From the NCBI RefSeq assembly GCF_020400585.1, contig NZ_JAINVF010000001.1, positions 310,001 through 374,000 of the forward strand: DNA of 64,000 nucleotides, given 5' to 3'. This document shows, piece by piece, positions 36,434-46,786 of the stretch (within the stretch, counting starts at the first letter, position 1; each line of letters begins with the position of its first letter). The notes beneath the pieces were generated by a model that was not told where the DNA came from, searched no databases, and saw nothing but the letters and a program-made list of their open reading frames with translations. Origin of the DNA: Streptomyces sp. NK08204. GTDB taxonomy: Bacteria > Actinomycetota > Actinomycetes > Streptomycetales > Streptomycetaceae. Made by a program: the position numbers and the translations under genes.

Positions 36434-37585
36434 ATGGAAGAGACGCTGCCCCTCGGCCGGATCGCCGGCGTGCGGGTCGGCCTGCACTGGAGTGTCCTGG
36501 TCATCGTCGCCCTGGTGACGGTCGCGTTGGGGCGCGGTCGTTTCCCCGACGCGCATCCCGGCCATGCGCCGCTGCTGTACTGGGCGCTCGCCCTGCTGAC
36601 GGCGGTCGTCTTCCTCGCCTCGCTGCTCGCGCACGAACTGGCGCATGCCGCGGTCGCCCGCCGCAACGGCGTCGAGGTGGACGGCATCACCCTGTGGATG
36701 CTGGGCGGCGCGGCCCGCCTGCGCGGGGAGGCCCCGACCCCGGCCGCCGAGCTGCGCATCGCGGGCGTGGGTCCGCTGACCAGTCTGGTCGCCGGCGGCC
36801 TGCTGGCCGGTGTGGCGGTGGGGCTGGAGGCGCTCCACGTGTCCGCGCTGGTGGTCGAGGCCGTCTCCTGGCTGGCGGCCATCAACGTCCTGCTGGCCGT
36901 CTTCAACGCGCTGCCCGCTGCCCCGCTGGACGGCGGGCGGCTGCTGCGCGCCTACCTGTGGCACCGTACCGGGGACCGGCTGCGGGCCACTCGGGGTGCA
37001 ACGGCGGCGGGCCGGGCGCTGGGCTGGTTCATGGTGCTGACCGGCTTCGCGGTCGTCCTGTTCAGGGGCGACCTGTCCGGTCTGTGGGCCGCACTGATCG
37101 GCTGGTTCCTGATCAGCGCGGCCACCGCGGAGGCCCGTCAGGCCGACATGCGGGGCGTACTCGGCGGGGTCCCGGTCGGCCGTGTCATGACGGCGGACCC
37201 GGTCACCGTGCCGGCCGCGGCGACGCTCGCGGACTTCGTCTCTGCGGGGCCCTTCGGCCACTACCGCCACTCCGCGTTCCCGGTGCTGGCGGCGGACGGC
37301 TCGGTGGCCGGGCTGCTCACCGTGCGGCACGTCGAGGCGACGCCGCCGCAGTCGCGGGAGCGTACGACCGTCGGCGAGGTGATGCTGCCCCTCGCCGACG
37401 TGGTCACGGCCGCTCCCGAGGAGCCCGTGCTGGACGTGCTGCCCCGCCTGCAGGCAAGTCCGGCCCGGCGTGCGCTGGTCCTGGACGCCGGCCGCCTGGT
37501 CGGCATCCTCACCGTCGCGGACATCACCCGCGCCCTGGCCTGGCCGGCCGCGTCCGGCCCGGCCGGGCGCCGAGAGGAGGCGTGA
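36434..37585 (+). CDS. Site-2 (M50) protease with CBS pair, Rip3/Rv2625c-like
   Basis: This 383-residue membrane protease has six or so helices. The zinc motif HELAH (residues 67-71) lies in a transmembrane helix and the third ligand Asp in NALPAAPLDGGRLL. Two CBS domains (about 245-375; VGRVMTADPVTVPAAATL, LVGILTVADITRAL) follow. Length and domain order match M. tuberculosis Rv2625c (Rip3), a DosR-regulon member. It should cut a membrane-bound substrate, perhaps an anti-sigma factor, with the CBS part sensing nucleotides. The gene overlaps the OsmC start by one base. Confidence 0.93.
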   Translation: MEETLPLGRIAGVRVGLHWSVLVIVALVTVALGRGRFPDAHPGHAPLLYWALALLTAVVFLASLLAHELAHAAVARRNGVEVDGITLWMLGGAARLRGEAPTPAAELRIAGVGPLTSLVAGGLLAGVAVGLEALHVSALVVEAVSWLAAINVLLAVFNALPAAPLDGGRLLRAYLWHRTGDRLRATRGATAAGRALGWFMVLTGFAVVLFRGDLSGLWAALIGWFLISAATAEARQADMRGVLGGVPVGRVMTADPVTVPAAATLADFVSAGPFGHYRHSAFPVLAADGSVAGLLTVRHVEATPPQSRERTTVGEVMLPLADVVTAAPEEPVLDVLPRLQASPARRALVLDAGRLVGILTVADITRALAWPAASGPAGRREEA

Positions 37586-38034
37586 TGACGGACATCGTCT
37601 CACCGACCGGCCGGAGCGTCCCGGTGCCCGAGGGGGTCGTCCGGGTCGGTCATCTGACGGGCGAGGCGTTCGTGGCCGAGGTGCGCGGTCACACGCTCGT
37701 CACCGACCAGCCCGTCGAGGCGGGCGGTGACGACCGCGGCCCCACACCCGTCGAAGTGCTCGTCGTGTCCCTCGCCGCGTGCGTCGCCCACTACGCCGGA
37801 CGTTTCCTGGAACGCCACCACCTCGACCGTGAGCAGCTCCGTGTGCTGGCGGACTTCACGATGGCGGACGACCGTCCGGCCCGCGTCGCGTGCGTACACC
37901 TGCGGGTCGTACTGCCGTACGAACTGAGCAGGGCCAGGCTCGAGGGACTGCGTGCCGTGGTCGAGCACTGCACGGTGCACAACACGTTGCTGCGACCGCC
38001 CGACATCCGGCTGGAGACAGGGGTGCCCGCGTGA
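37585..38034 (+). CDS. OsmC/Ohr-family protein
   Basis: This 149-residue protein has the two conserved Cys in SLAACVAHYAGRFLER and VVEHCTVHNTLLRPP. OsmC-type proteins reduce organic hydroperoxides through these thiols. The TP-EVLVVSLAAC wording places it in the broad OsmC family rather than the classical Ohr branch. TGATG overlap with the protease gene means translational coupling. Confidence 0.88.
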   Translation: MTDIVSPTGRSVPVPEGVVRVGHLTGEAFVAEVRGHTLVTDQPVEAGGDDRGPTPVEVLVVSLAACVAHYAGRFLERHHLDREQLRVLADFTMADDRPARVACVHLRVVLPYELSRARLEGLRAVVEHCTVHNTLLRPPDIRLETGVPA

Positions 38035-38215
38035 GGGCGCCGCCCGTTGTCCGCTTCGCGGTCCGGCTCACCGGGCCCGAAGGGTGTCGTTGGAGAGGCC
38101 GATGAGAACTCTTCGACGAGGGCAGAGAAGCGCGGCACCTGACGGCTGGACTACTCGCTCAGCGCCACGACGCCCCACCGTCGTCGGGCGGCTTCGGTGA
38201 GAGATCCGCAGGTGG

Positions 38216-39088
38216 TCAGTCGGGTTCCGGTACGACGGCCACCGGGCAGGCGGCGTGGTGCAGCACGCCGTGGGCGACACGGCCGAGCTGGAGACCGAAG
38301 CGGCCCGAGCGGTGCCGGGCGCCGACGACCAGCAGGTCGGCCTCGTGGCACGCGGCCAGGAGGACGTCGCGGGCGCGGCCCTCGACCGCACGCCGCATCA
38401 CCTGCACCTCTGCCGGGACGTCGCGCAGTGCCTCGTCCAGATCCTCCACCGCCTGCCTCTCCCGCAGGTGGGCGGGCTCGCCGGTGATCAGCGGGTGGAC
38501 GGTGACCGTGTGCGCGGGGTGCTGCCAGGCCCGTACGGCCTCCAGCGCGACTCCGCGCAGCAGGGCCTCCTCGGCCGCGAACCGCACCGCGGCCGGGCCC
38601 GTCTGCTTGTCGCCCACTCCGAGGACGATGCGGCCGTGCTTCCCTGAGCGGGCCTGGTTGTCGTGGCTGCCGCGCAGCACGATCACGGGGCAGTGGGCGT
38701 GCCCGGCGACCATGACACTCACGGAACCGAGGAGTGCGTCGGCCAGGGCGCCGCGGCCACGGCAGCCCAGGAGCATCAGCCGGGCCGTGCGGCTCTCCCG
38801 GACCAGCCCGTACTCCGGCTCCTCGGGCAGCACCTCGGACGTGACCCGCACCCCCGGCTGCCGACGTCGGGCGCACTGCTCGGCGGCCTCGACGACGTGC
38901 TCGGCCATCACCTGCTCGTCCGGCTTTCCGAGGTCGTGCGCGGCGGAGTAGCCCTCGTAGCGCTCCCAGAGGGAGGCGTACACCAGCCGGAGCGGCGCGC
39001 CGCGCAGCGCGGCCTCGTCGGCGGCCCAGTCCACGGCTCTCAGACTCGGCTCGGAGCCGTCCACGCCGACCACGATCGGGAGGTCCAT
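38216..39088 (-). CDS. Tandem universal stress protein
   Basis: This 290-residue protein has two Usp domains. The N-terminal half has VGVDGSEPSLRAVDWAADEAAL, a distinctive SLWERYEGYSAAHDLG loop and a normal ATP signature GCRGRGALADALLGSVSVMVAG. The C-terminal half ends in VVGARHRSGRFGLQLGRVAHGVLHHAACPVAVV, where the usual G-S/T is G-R, so this half may not bind ATP. It is a paralogue of the protein at 60639, which shares the SLWERYE loop. It lies 48 bp downstream of the USP gene at 39137 in one unit. Confidence 0.92.
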   Translation of the reverse strand: MDLPIVVGVDGSEPSLRAVDWAADEAALRGAPLRLVYASLWERYEGYSAAHDLGKPDEQVMAEHVVEAAEQCARRRQPGVRVTSEVLPEEPEYGLVRESRTARLMLLGCRGRGALADALLGSVSVMVAGHAHCPVIVLRGSHDNQARSGKHGRIVLGVGDKQTGPAAVRFAAEEALLRGVALEAVRAWQHPAHTVTVHPLITGEPAHLRERQAVEDLDEALRDVPAEVQVMRRAVEGRARDVLLAACHEADLLVVGARHRSGRFGLQLGRVAHGVLHHAACPVAVVPEPD

Positions 39089-39136
39089 CGCGCTCACCTT
39101 TCTCCCCTGCCTCGACGGGTTCTCCTCGTCATGGGA

Positions 39137-40039
39137 TCAGCCGTGGGCGACGACCGCGACAGGGGCGGCGGCGTGGTGCACGACGGCGTGGGCCACATGG
39201 CCGATGCGGGCGCCGAGGCGGCCGGTGCGGATGTGCCGCCCCACGACGACCAGCGAGGCGTCGCGGGAGGCCTCCACGAGGACCTGGGCGGCACTGCCGC
39301 ACCGGCTCGCCTCCACCACGTCGACGTCCGGGAATTTCCGCCGCCACGGGTGCAGCGCCTCGGTGAGCGCGCCGGCCTGCTTGCTCACGAGGGTGCTGTA
39401 CAGCTCGGCGTCCCCGTAGAAACGGTAGAAGGAAGTGGGTGGCTCGTCCCAGACGTGCACCACCCGCAGGGTCGTCTCCCGGCGCGCGGCGGCGTCGAAG
39501 GCGAAGGCCAGCAGCGTCTCGTCCGGGGTGCGGATGTCGAGGCCGAGGACGACTGGCTGGAAGGGTGTCGCGGCGGACGGTACGCCCGCGGGGTCGGGCC
39601 TGTGCTCGTCCGCGGCCTGTTCCCCCGCCCGTACCAGCACCACCGGCCGTTGGGCGTGCGCGACCACGGCCAGGCTGACGGAGCCGACCGTGAAGCCGCC
39701 GATCGCGCCGAACCCGCGTGAGCCCAGCGCCAGCAGTCCCGCCGCGTCCGCCGCCTCGCACAACACCTCGGCCGCGTTGCCGGAGCGCTCCTCGGTGATC
39801 ACCTCGAGGCCGGGGTGGCGCAGCCGCAGGCCCTCGGCCGACTCCGCCGCGATCTCCTCGGTCCAGTGCTGATCGCTCTCCGTGCCGAGCAGCGCCAGGA
39901 CCGTCGGCGGGGGCACCGGTTCCTGGACATGGACGACCTTCAGCGGCAGGCCGCGCAGCACCGCTTCACGGGCCGCCCATTCGGCCGCGGCCCGGCTCTC
40001 GGGGGAGCTGTCGAGGCCGACGGCAATGGTTGGGGACAC
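39137..40039 (-). CDS. Tandem universal stress protein
   Basis: This protein of about 300 residues starts at GTG 40039, placed 8 nt after GGGAGG (GTG 40048 is directly on the ribosome site). The first half has the ATP signature GSRGFGAIGGFTVGSVSLAVVAH. The second half ends in VGRHIRTGRLGARIGHVAHAVVHHAAAPVAVV and lacks the G-S/T. At least two boxes lie upstream in the region shared with the divergent CBS-BON gene. Confidence 0.92.
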   Translation of the reverse strand: MSPTIAVGLDSSPESRAAAEWAAREAVLRGLPLKVVHVQEPVPPPTVLALLGTESDQHWTEEIAAESAEGLRLRHPGLEVITEERSGNAAEVLCEAADAAGLLALGSRGFGAIGGFTVGSVSLAVVAHAQRPVVLVRAGEQAADEHRPDPAGVPSAATPFQPVVLGLDIRTPDETLLAFAFDAAARRETTLRVVHVWDEPPTSFYRFYGDAELYSTLVSKQAGALTEALHPWRRKFPDVDVVEASRCGSAAQVLVEASRDASLVVVGRHIRTGRLGARIGHVAHAVVHHAAAPVAVVAHG

Positions 40040-40104
40040 GGTCTTCACCTCCCAGGGGGAACAGGATCCCTCTCAGGGTGATGGTGTGGCGGCGGGGCGG
40101 TGAG

Positions 40105-40178
40105 GGGCCACACGTCCCGGGTCCGGACCGACCGACCCAAGAACCGTCCGAACGGCCCGTCCGGGGGCCGGGCGGCCC
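40105..40178. promoter_or_regulatory. Boxes between USP and CBS-BON genes
   Basis: 40105-40118 is GGGCCACACGTCCC and 40165-40178 is GGGCCGGGCGGCCC. Between them, 40145-40158 has one good half-site, so the three centres fall about 40 and 20 bp apart. They may serve both directions. Confidence 0.6.
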
Positions 40179-40267
40179 TTCCCCGCGCCGTGCGCACCGG
40201 CCCACGCTGGAGGGGGTACAACCGCGGCGCAAGACCATGAAGACCACCTGGACCTCACGGAGTCACC

Positions 40268-40936
40268 ATGTTCGGCACACCGCACATCGTCAGCGACGTC
40301 ATGACCCAGACGGTCACCGCCGTCGGCCGGCGGGCAGCGTTCAAGGAGATCGTGCAGCTCATGCAGGACTGGCAGGTCAGCGCCCTCCCCGTGCTGGAGG
40401 GCGAGGGGCGGGTGGTGGGCGTGGTCTCCGAGGCCGACCTGCTGCCGACGGAGGAGCTCCGGGACGCCCCGCAGGAGGGGTACGTCCACCGGCGCGCCCC
40501 TGCCGACCTGGCGAAGGCCGGAGCGCTCACCGCGCAGGACCTGATGTCCTCGCCCGCGGTCACCGTGCGGGCGGACGCCACCCTCGCCGAGGCGGCACGG
40601 ATCATGGCACGAGCGGGCGTCAAGCGGCTGCCCGTGGTGGACGAGCTCGGCCTGCTGCAGGGCATCGTCAGCCGCGCCGACCTGCTCAAGGTCTTTCTGC
40701 GCGACGACGAGGACATCGCCGAGGAGATCCGGCGCGAGATCGTGGCCCGCCTCTTCCCGCCGCCGGTCCCGGCGCTCCGGGCGGAGGTGCACGACGGGGT
40801 CGCGACGCTGGTCGGCCGGGTCCACGACACCTCCCTGGTCCCGGTGGTGGCGCGTCTGGTGCGCGGTGTCGAGGGCGTCGTGGACGTACAGTTCGACCTC
40901 GCGCGCGATGTGGGGGCGCGAGCCGCGGAGGGGTAG
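40268..40936 (+). CDS. CBS-BON protein
   Basis: This 222-residue protein has two CBS domains (VSDVMTQTVTAVGRRAAFKEIV, VVGVVSEADLLPTEELRD; VKRLPVVDELGLLQGIVSRADLLKVFL) and a BON-like domain (LRAEVHDGVATLVGRVHDTS). CGGAGT precedes ATG 40268. It is a close relative of the proteins at 26669 and 28085. Confidence 0.92.
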   Translation: MFGTPHIVSDVMTQTVTAVGRRAAFKEIVQLMQDWQVSALPVLEGEGRVVGVVSEADLLPTEELRDAPQEGYVHRRAPADLAKAGALTAQDLMSSPAVTVRADATLAEAARIMARAGVKRLPVVDELGLLQGIVSRADLLKVFLRDDEDIAEEIRREIVARLFPPPVPALRAEVHDGVATLVGRVHDTSLVPVVARLVRGVEGVVDVQFDLARDVGARAAEG

Positions 40937-40950
40937 CGTGGCGCGGTGAG

Positions 40951-40968
40951 TAGGGCCGATCGGCCCTA
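40951..40968. promoter_or_regulatory. Perfect 18-bp palindrome before the DosR/OsdR-like regulator gene
   Basis: TAGGGCCGATCGGCCCTA is fully self-complementary and contains the 14-bp island core GGGCCGATCGGCCC (40953-40966). It lies about 80 bp before ATG 41047 and is the likely autoregulatory operator. Confidence 0.8.
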
Positions 40969-41046
40969 GACCGTCCGACGCCGACAGGTCATGCTCGGCC
41001 GGAACGGCAGCTGCGGCATGTCCGTGCCCGGGAACGAGAGGTCGTC

Positions 41047-41727
41047 ATGGCAGACACACGCACTTTCACGGAACAGAACCCGATCCGTGTGTTCCTGCTG
41101 GACGACCACGAGGTCGTACGCCGTGGTCTGACCGATCTCCTCGACGCCGAACCGGACATCTGCGTGGTCGGCGACGCGGACACCGCCGAGCATGCGCTCG
41201 TACGCGGTCCCGCCCTGCGTCCGCACGTCGCCGTGCTCGACGTCCGTCTCCCCGACGGTGACGGCATCTCGGTGTGCCGGGAACTGCGCAGCCGGATGCC
41301 GGATCTCGCGTGCCTGATGCTGACCTCCTTCGACGACGAGGAAGCGCTGCTCGACGCGATCATGGCCGGGGCGTCCGGGTACGTCCTGAAGCAGATCAGG
41401 GGCTCCGACCTTGTCTCGGCGGTGCGTACCGTCGCCACCGGGCAGTCGATGCTGGATCCGGCGACCACGGCCCGTCTCATGCGGTCCCTGCGCGCGGACC
41501 CGGCCGAGACGCCGTCGCTGCCGCCCGAGCTGGCGAGCCTGTCACCGCGGGAACGGGACATCCTCGCCCTGATCGGCGACGGCCTCACCAACCGCGAGAT
41601 CGGCAAGAAGCTGTACCTGTCGGAGAAGACCGTCAAGAACCACATCTCGCGGCTGCTGGCCAAGCTGGGTGTGCAGCGCCGGGTCCAGGCGGCGGTTCTC
41701 GCCTCCCACCTGGACCAGCACGACTGA
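41047..41727 (+). CDS. osdR: DosR/DevR/OsdR-like NarL-family response regulator
   Basis: This 226-residue regulator has a receiver domain (RVFLLDDHEVVRRGLTDLL) with phospho-acceptor Asp 65 in AVLDVRLPDGDG, Thr 93 and Lys 115, and a LuxR-type helix-turn-helix at about 165-215 (LSPRERDILALIGDGLTNREI, LSEKTVKNHISRLLAKLG). The wording is very close to M. tuberculosis DosR, including EKTVKN(Y/H)xSRLLAKLG in the recognition helix. S. coelicolor OsdR is the known functional orthologue. No kinase gene is adjacent; the kinases at 1942 and 28932 are the obvious partners. Confidence 0.93.
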   Translation: MADTRTFTEQNPIRVFLLDDHEVVRRGLTDLLDAEPDICVVGDADTAEHALVRGPALRPHVAVLDVRLPDGDGISVCRELRSRMPDLACLMLTSFDDEEALLDAIMAGASGYVLKQIRGSDLVSAVRTVATGQSMLDPATTARLMRSLRADPAETPSLPPELASLSPRERDILALIGDGLTNREIGKKLYLSEKTVKNHISRLLAKLGVQRRVQAAVLASHLDQHD

Positions 41728-41745
41728 CTCCGCTCCCTCCCCCCT

Positions 41746-41826
41746 CCGCGCGACAGTCGTCCGCGCGACAGTCGTCCGCGCGACAGTCGTCGTCACTCGG
41801 CGGTGATCGTCGTCACTCGGCGGTGA
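41746..41826. repeat. Tandem repeats between convergent genes
   Basis: CCGCGCGACAGTCGT is repeated three times (41746-41790). It is followed by two copies of CGTCACTCGGCGGTGA at 20-bp spacing, the second of which covers the stop codon of the CBS-BON gene. Confidence 0.92.
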
Positions 41827-42688
41827 GGAGGTTCTTCACCCCGACGACGTCCGGGATCCCCTCGACCTCGGCCACCAGCCGGTCCGTCGTGGCGGTCGGC
41901 ACTCGTCCGGTCAGCTCCACGACGCCGCCGTGCACGGCCACCTCCACGGCCTCGCGTTCGCCCGGCGGGCACACGGCCTGGACCCTTGTCTCGACCTCCG
42001 CCCGGATGGCCGCGTCGTCCCGGATGAGGGCCTGCAGCAGCGCATCGCGGCGCACGACGCCGACCAGGCGGCCGTCGTGGTCGGTGACGGGGAGCCGCTT
42101 CAGCCGGGACAGCGCGGCGAGCCAGGCGGCCTCGGCCACCGTGGCACCCGGCAGCACGGTGATCGCGGGGCTCGTCATCAGGTCGGCGGCGGTCTCGCCG
42201 CGGGCCTTTCCGTACAGCCGGCGCTCGCGGAGTCTGCCGATCCGTCCGGGCCGGTGACCCGACGCCTCGAAGGCGACCTTCGCCAGCAGATCGGACTCCG
42301 AGACGACGCCGACCACATGGTCGTCGGCGTCGACGACCGGGACCGCGCCCAGCTGCTCACGCGCCAGGAGGCGGGCGATGTCCCGGTACGGCAGGTCCTC
42401 CTGGAGGGACGCGGCGGGCACGTCCATCACGTCGCGCACCAGCGGGAGCGTCGCCCCGGGCGGTGCGGCGCCTTGAGCGGGGGCGGTGACCTGCGGGCTC
42501 CCGGTCATCTGCGGGCTCTCGGTGACCTGCGGGTGCTGGGTTCCGGTGTGCGTGGCCGCCGCCGAGGCGACGGCTCCCAGGTAGCGCACGAGTCTGTCCT
42601 CCCGTGCCGTCTCACCGGGGGTCCAGGGGCGGCGTGGTGTGGATCGCCGGGCCTCGGCCCGCGAGGCGAAGTTCTCGTGCGCGTTCAC
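41813..42688 (-). CDS. CBS-BON protein with repetitive N-terminal linker
   Basis: This 291-residue protein starts at GTG 42688 after GGAGG. It has a basic N-terminus, a linker of near-repeats (HPQVTESPQMTGSPQVTAPAQ), two CBS domains (VRDVMDVPAASLQEDLPYRDIA, VVGVVSESDLLAKVAF; LKRLPVTDHDGRLVGVVRRDALLQALI) and a BON domain (VEVAVHGGVVELTGRVPTATT). It is the most divergent CBS-BON member in the window. It shares its upstream region with the V-ATPase operon. Confidence 0.9.
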   Translation of the reverse strand: MNAHENFASRAEARRSTPRRPWTPGETAREDRLVRYLGAVASAAATHTGTQHPQVTESPQMTGSPQVTAPAQGAAPPGATLPLVRDVMDVPAASLQEDLPYRDIARLLAREQLGAVPVVDADDHVVGVVSESDLLAKVAFEASGHRPGRIGRLRERRLYGKARGETAADLMTSPAITVLPGATVAEAAWLAALSRLKRLPVTDHDGRLVGVVRRDALLQALIRDDAAIRAEVETRVQAVCPPGEREAVEVAVHGGVVELTGRVPTATTDRLVAEVEGIPDVVGVKNLLTAE

Positions 42689-42753
42689 GATGGCCTCCGG
42701 ACTCCGTCGAGTTGCCTACCGTCCCAGTCTTCCGCCGCGCCCGCCCACGCCAA

Positions 42754-42789
42754 GAGCCGAACGGCCCTGGTGCGACGGCTCGACGGCCC
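42754..42789. promoter_or_regulatory. Box pair between CBS-BON gene and V-ATPase operon
   Basis: 42754-42767 GAGCCGAACGGCCC differs from the core at one base. 42776-42789 keeps a perfect right half only. The centres are 22 bp apart, about 75-100 bp before the first V-ATPase gene. Confidence 0.5.
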
Positions 42790-42856
42790 TATCCGGTGCG
42801 TGGCGTGACGGGAACGGTGAAACTGAAGGAGCAGCCGACCGGCAGGAGGCTGGCCG

Positions 42857-43297
42857 ATGAGCCTGCGGGACTTTCTGGAGCGGTTCCGCCGCCCGGCGGG
42901 CACGCCGGGTGCGTCCGCCACAGGCGTGCCCGCCGACCGTACGGCGGAGCGGGCCGCCGAACTGGAGCCCGCCCTCGCGCGACTGACGCAGACGCAGCAG
43001 GAGGCGGACCGTATCCGGGCCGCCGCGGAAGAGGCGGCCCGGGCCGTCCGCCGGGACGCCGCCCAAGAGGCGGAACGCCTGGTGGCGGGCGCCCGTGAGC
43101 GTGCCCCGGAGGTCCGCCGGCAGGCCGCGGAACCCCTCCTGCGCCGGGCGCGGCGCGAGGCGGACGCCCTGCGTGCCGCCGGGGACCGCGCCGCCTCGAC
43201 GGTCCGGGAGCGGGCCGGGGAGCGTATGCCGGACCTGGTGGAGCGCGCGGTCGCCGACGCCCTGCGGCCGGCACGCGGGCCGGGCGACGCGCCGTGA
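42857..43297 (+). CDS. V-type ATPase peripheral-stalk subunit (G/H type)
   Basis: This 146-residue protein is almost all charged helix rich in Ala, Arg and Glu, with a coiled coil from about 30 to 130 (TQQEADRIRAAAEEAARAVRR). That is the expected form of the stalk partner of subunit E. It is the first gene of the nine-gene V-ATPase operon, overlaps the next gene by 4 bp, and is assigned mainly by position and coiled-coil character. Confidence 0.75.
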   Translation: MSLRDFLERFRRPAGTPGASATGVPADRTAERAAELEPALARLTQTQQEADRIRAAAEEAARAVRRDAAQEAERLVAGARERAPEVRRQAAEPLLRRARREADALRAAGDRAASTVRERAGERMPDLVERAVADALRPARGPGDAP

Positions 43298-44209
43298 GCG
43301 CCGGCTGGGTCGGCGGTGCGGTGCGGGCCAAGGTCATGGCCGGCCGGTACCCGGGTGCCGACGGGGCACGTGAGATCGCCGCGAGCCCGAGCCTCGACGA
43401 CGGCCTGCGCCGGCTCGCCACAACGCCGTACGGAAGGTACGCGCGGACCGCGACCGGCCTGCCCGCGGCACAGCGGGCGGTGGCCGCCACCTTGCTGTGG
43501 CACCTTCGGGTGCTGGGCGGCTGGCTGCCGCCGGGCGGCGTCCGCCTGCTCGTTCCGCTCGCCGCGGGCTTCGAGATCGCCAACGTCGTCTCCCGGCTGC
43601 CCGCTCCGCAGGGCCGCCGTACGGAGGTGCCCGAACCGTACCGGCTCGGGGCGCTGGAGACCGCCTGGCGGCGCCTGGCGCGCGCGGGTACACCCGCGCA
43701 GGTGCGGGCGGCCCTCGCCGCCTCGCCCTGGGGTGATCCCGGTGGTGACACGCCGTGGGCCGTGGTCACCGGCATGCGCATGGCCGCCGCACGGCGCACC
43801 GCCCTCGCCGTACCGGCCGCCCACCGCTGGGCCCAGGGGCGCGCCGTGCTGCTGACGGCCCGTGAGCTGTTCGTGCACCGGCGCTCGCTGCCGGAGCCCG
43901 TACGGCGCGACGCGGCACGTCTGATCGGGACGCGGGCGCCGGCCGCGGCCACGTACGAGGAGTTCCGCGACCGCCTGCCCGCGGCGGCCCGCTGGGTCCT
44001 CGCGGACATCGAGGAGCCGGGCGGGTTGTGGCGGGCCGAGGGCCGCTGGTGGCGGACGGTGCAGACGGACGGCGCGGCGCTGCTGCGCGACGGCCGTCAC
44101 GGGCCTGGCATGGTCGTGGGCGCGGTCGCGGTGCTCTCGGTGGACGCCTGGCGGATGCGGGCCGCGCTCGAGTCGGCGGCACGCGGCGGACGGCCCGTGG
44201 AGGTGTTCG

Positions 44210-44223
<14 letters not shown>
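43294..44223 (+). CDS. ntpC: V-type ATPase subunit C (AC39/d-like)
   Basis: This 309-residue, mostly helical protein has internal wording of the AC39 family (VRAKVMAGRY near the start, LRVLGGWLPPGGVRLLVPLAAGFEIANV, LETAWRRLARAGTPAQVRAAL). It should link the central stalk to the membrane ring. It overlaps both neighbours, which supports coupled translation. In most operons this gene stands later; here it is second. Confidence 0.78.
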
Positions 44224-46276
<2,053 letters not shown>

Positions 46277-46277
<1 letters not shown>

Positions 46278-46786
46278 TGGCGGCGGCCGTGGACGCGCTG
46301 GATCCGGTGCGCGCCGAGCTGCTGCGTGCGGCACGGGCCTGCGCCGACGAGGTGCTGGACCGGGCGCGGGCCGACGCGGAGGAGACCCTGCGCGCGGCGC
46401 GCGGCAGTGCCGAGGCGTTGCTCGCGCAGGCCCGGGACCTCGGCGCGGCCGACGGTGCCGCCGCGGCCGACCGGGAGCGGGTGCGGGCGGTGCAGGACGC
46501 CTGGGCGGTGGAACTCGCCGCTCGTGGCGAGGCGTACGCGCAGCTCAGGGCTGCGGTCCGGGCGGCCGTGCGCCGGGCGCTGACGGAGGGCGCCGTCCCG
46601 CGGGCGCGGCTCGCGGCGACCGCACGGTCCCTGCTGGGACCGGATGCGAGGGTGCGGCCCGCCGCCGGAGGCGGGGTGACGGCCGAGGCGCCCGGCCGCC
46701 GGGTCGACCTGTCGGCGGACGCGCTCGCCGACCGGGCCCTGGACCGGCTCGGTGCGCGGGCAGAGACGTTGTGGGGGCCGCTGTGA
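46277..46786 (+). CDS. ntpE: V-type ATPase subunit E
   Basis: This 169-residue protein has a long N-terminal helix (ELLRAARACADEVLDRARADAEETLRAARGSAEALLAQA) and a C-terminal alpha/beta domain ending in VDLSADALADRALDRLGARAETLWGPL. It forms the peripheral stalk with the product of the first gene. Start ATG 46277 overlaps the stop of subunit F (TGATG). Confidence 0.88.

Noticed and set aside
41047-41727. Considered as a generic NarL regulator with no tie to the island
   Set aside because: The receiver and recognition-helix wording is specifically DosR-like and the gene has the best palindrome of the window upstream.
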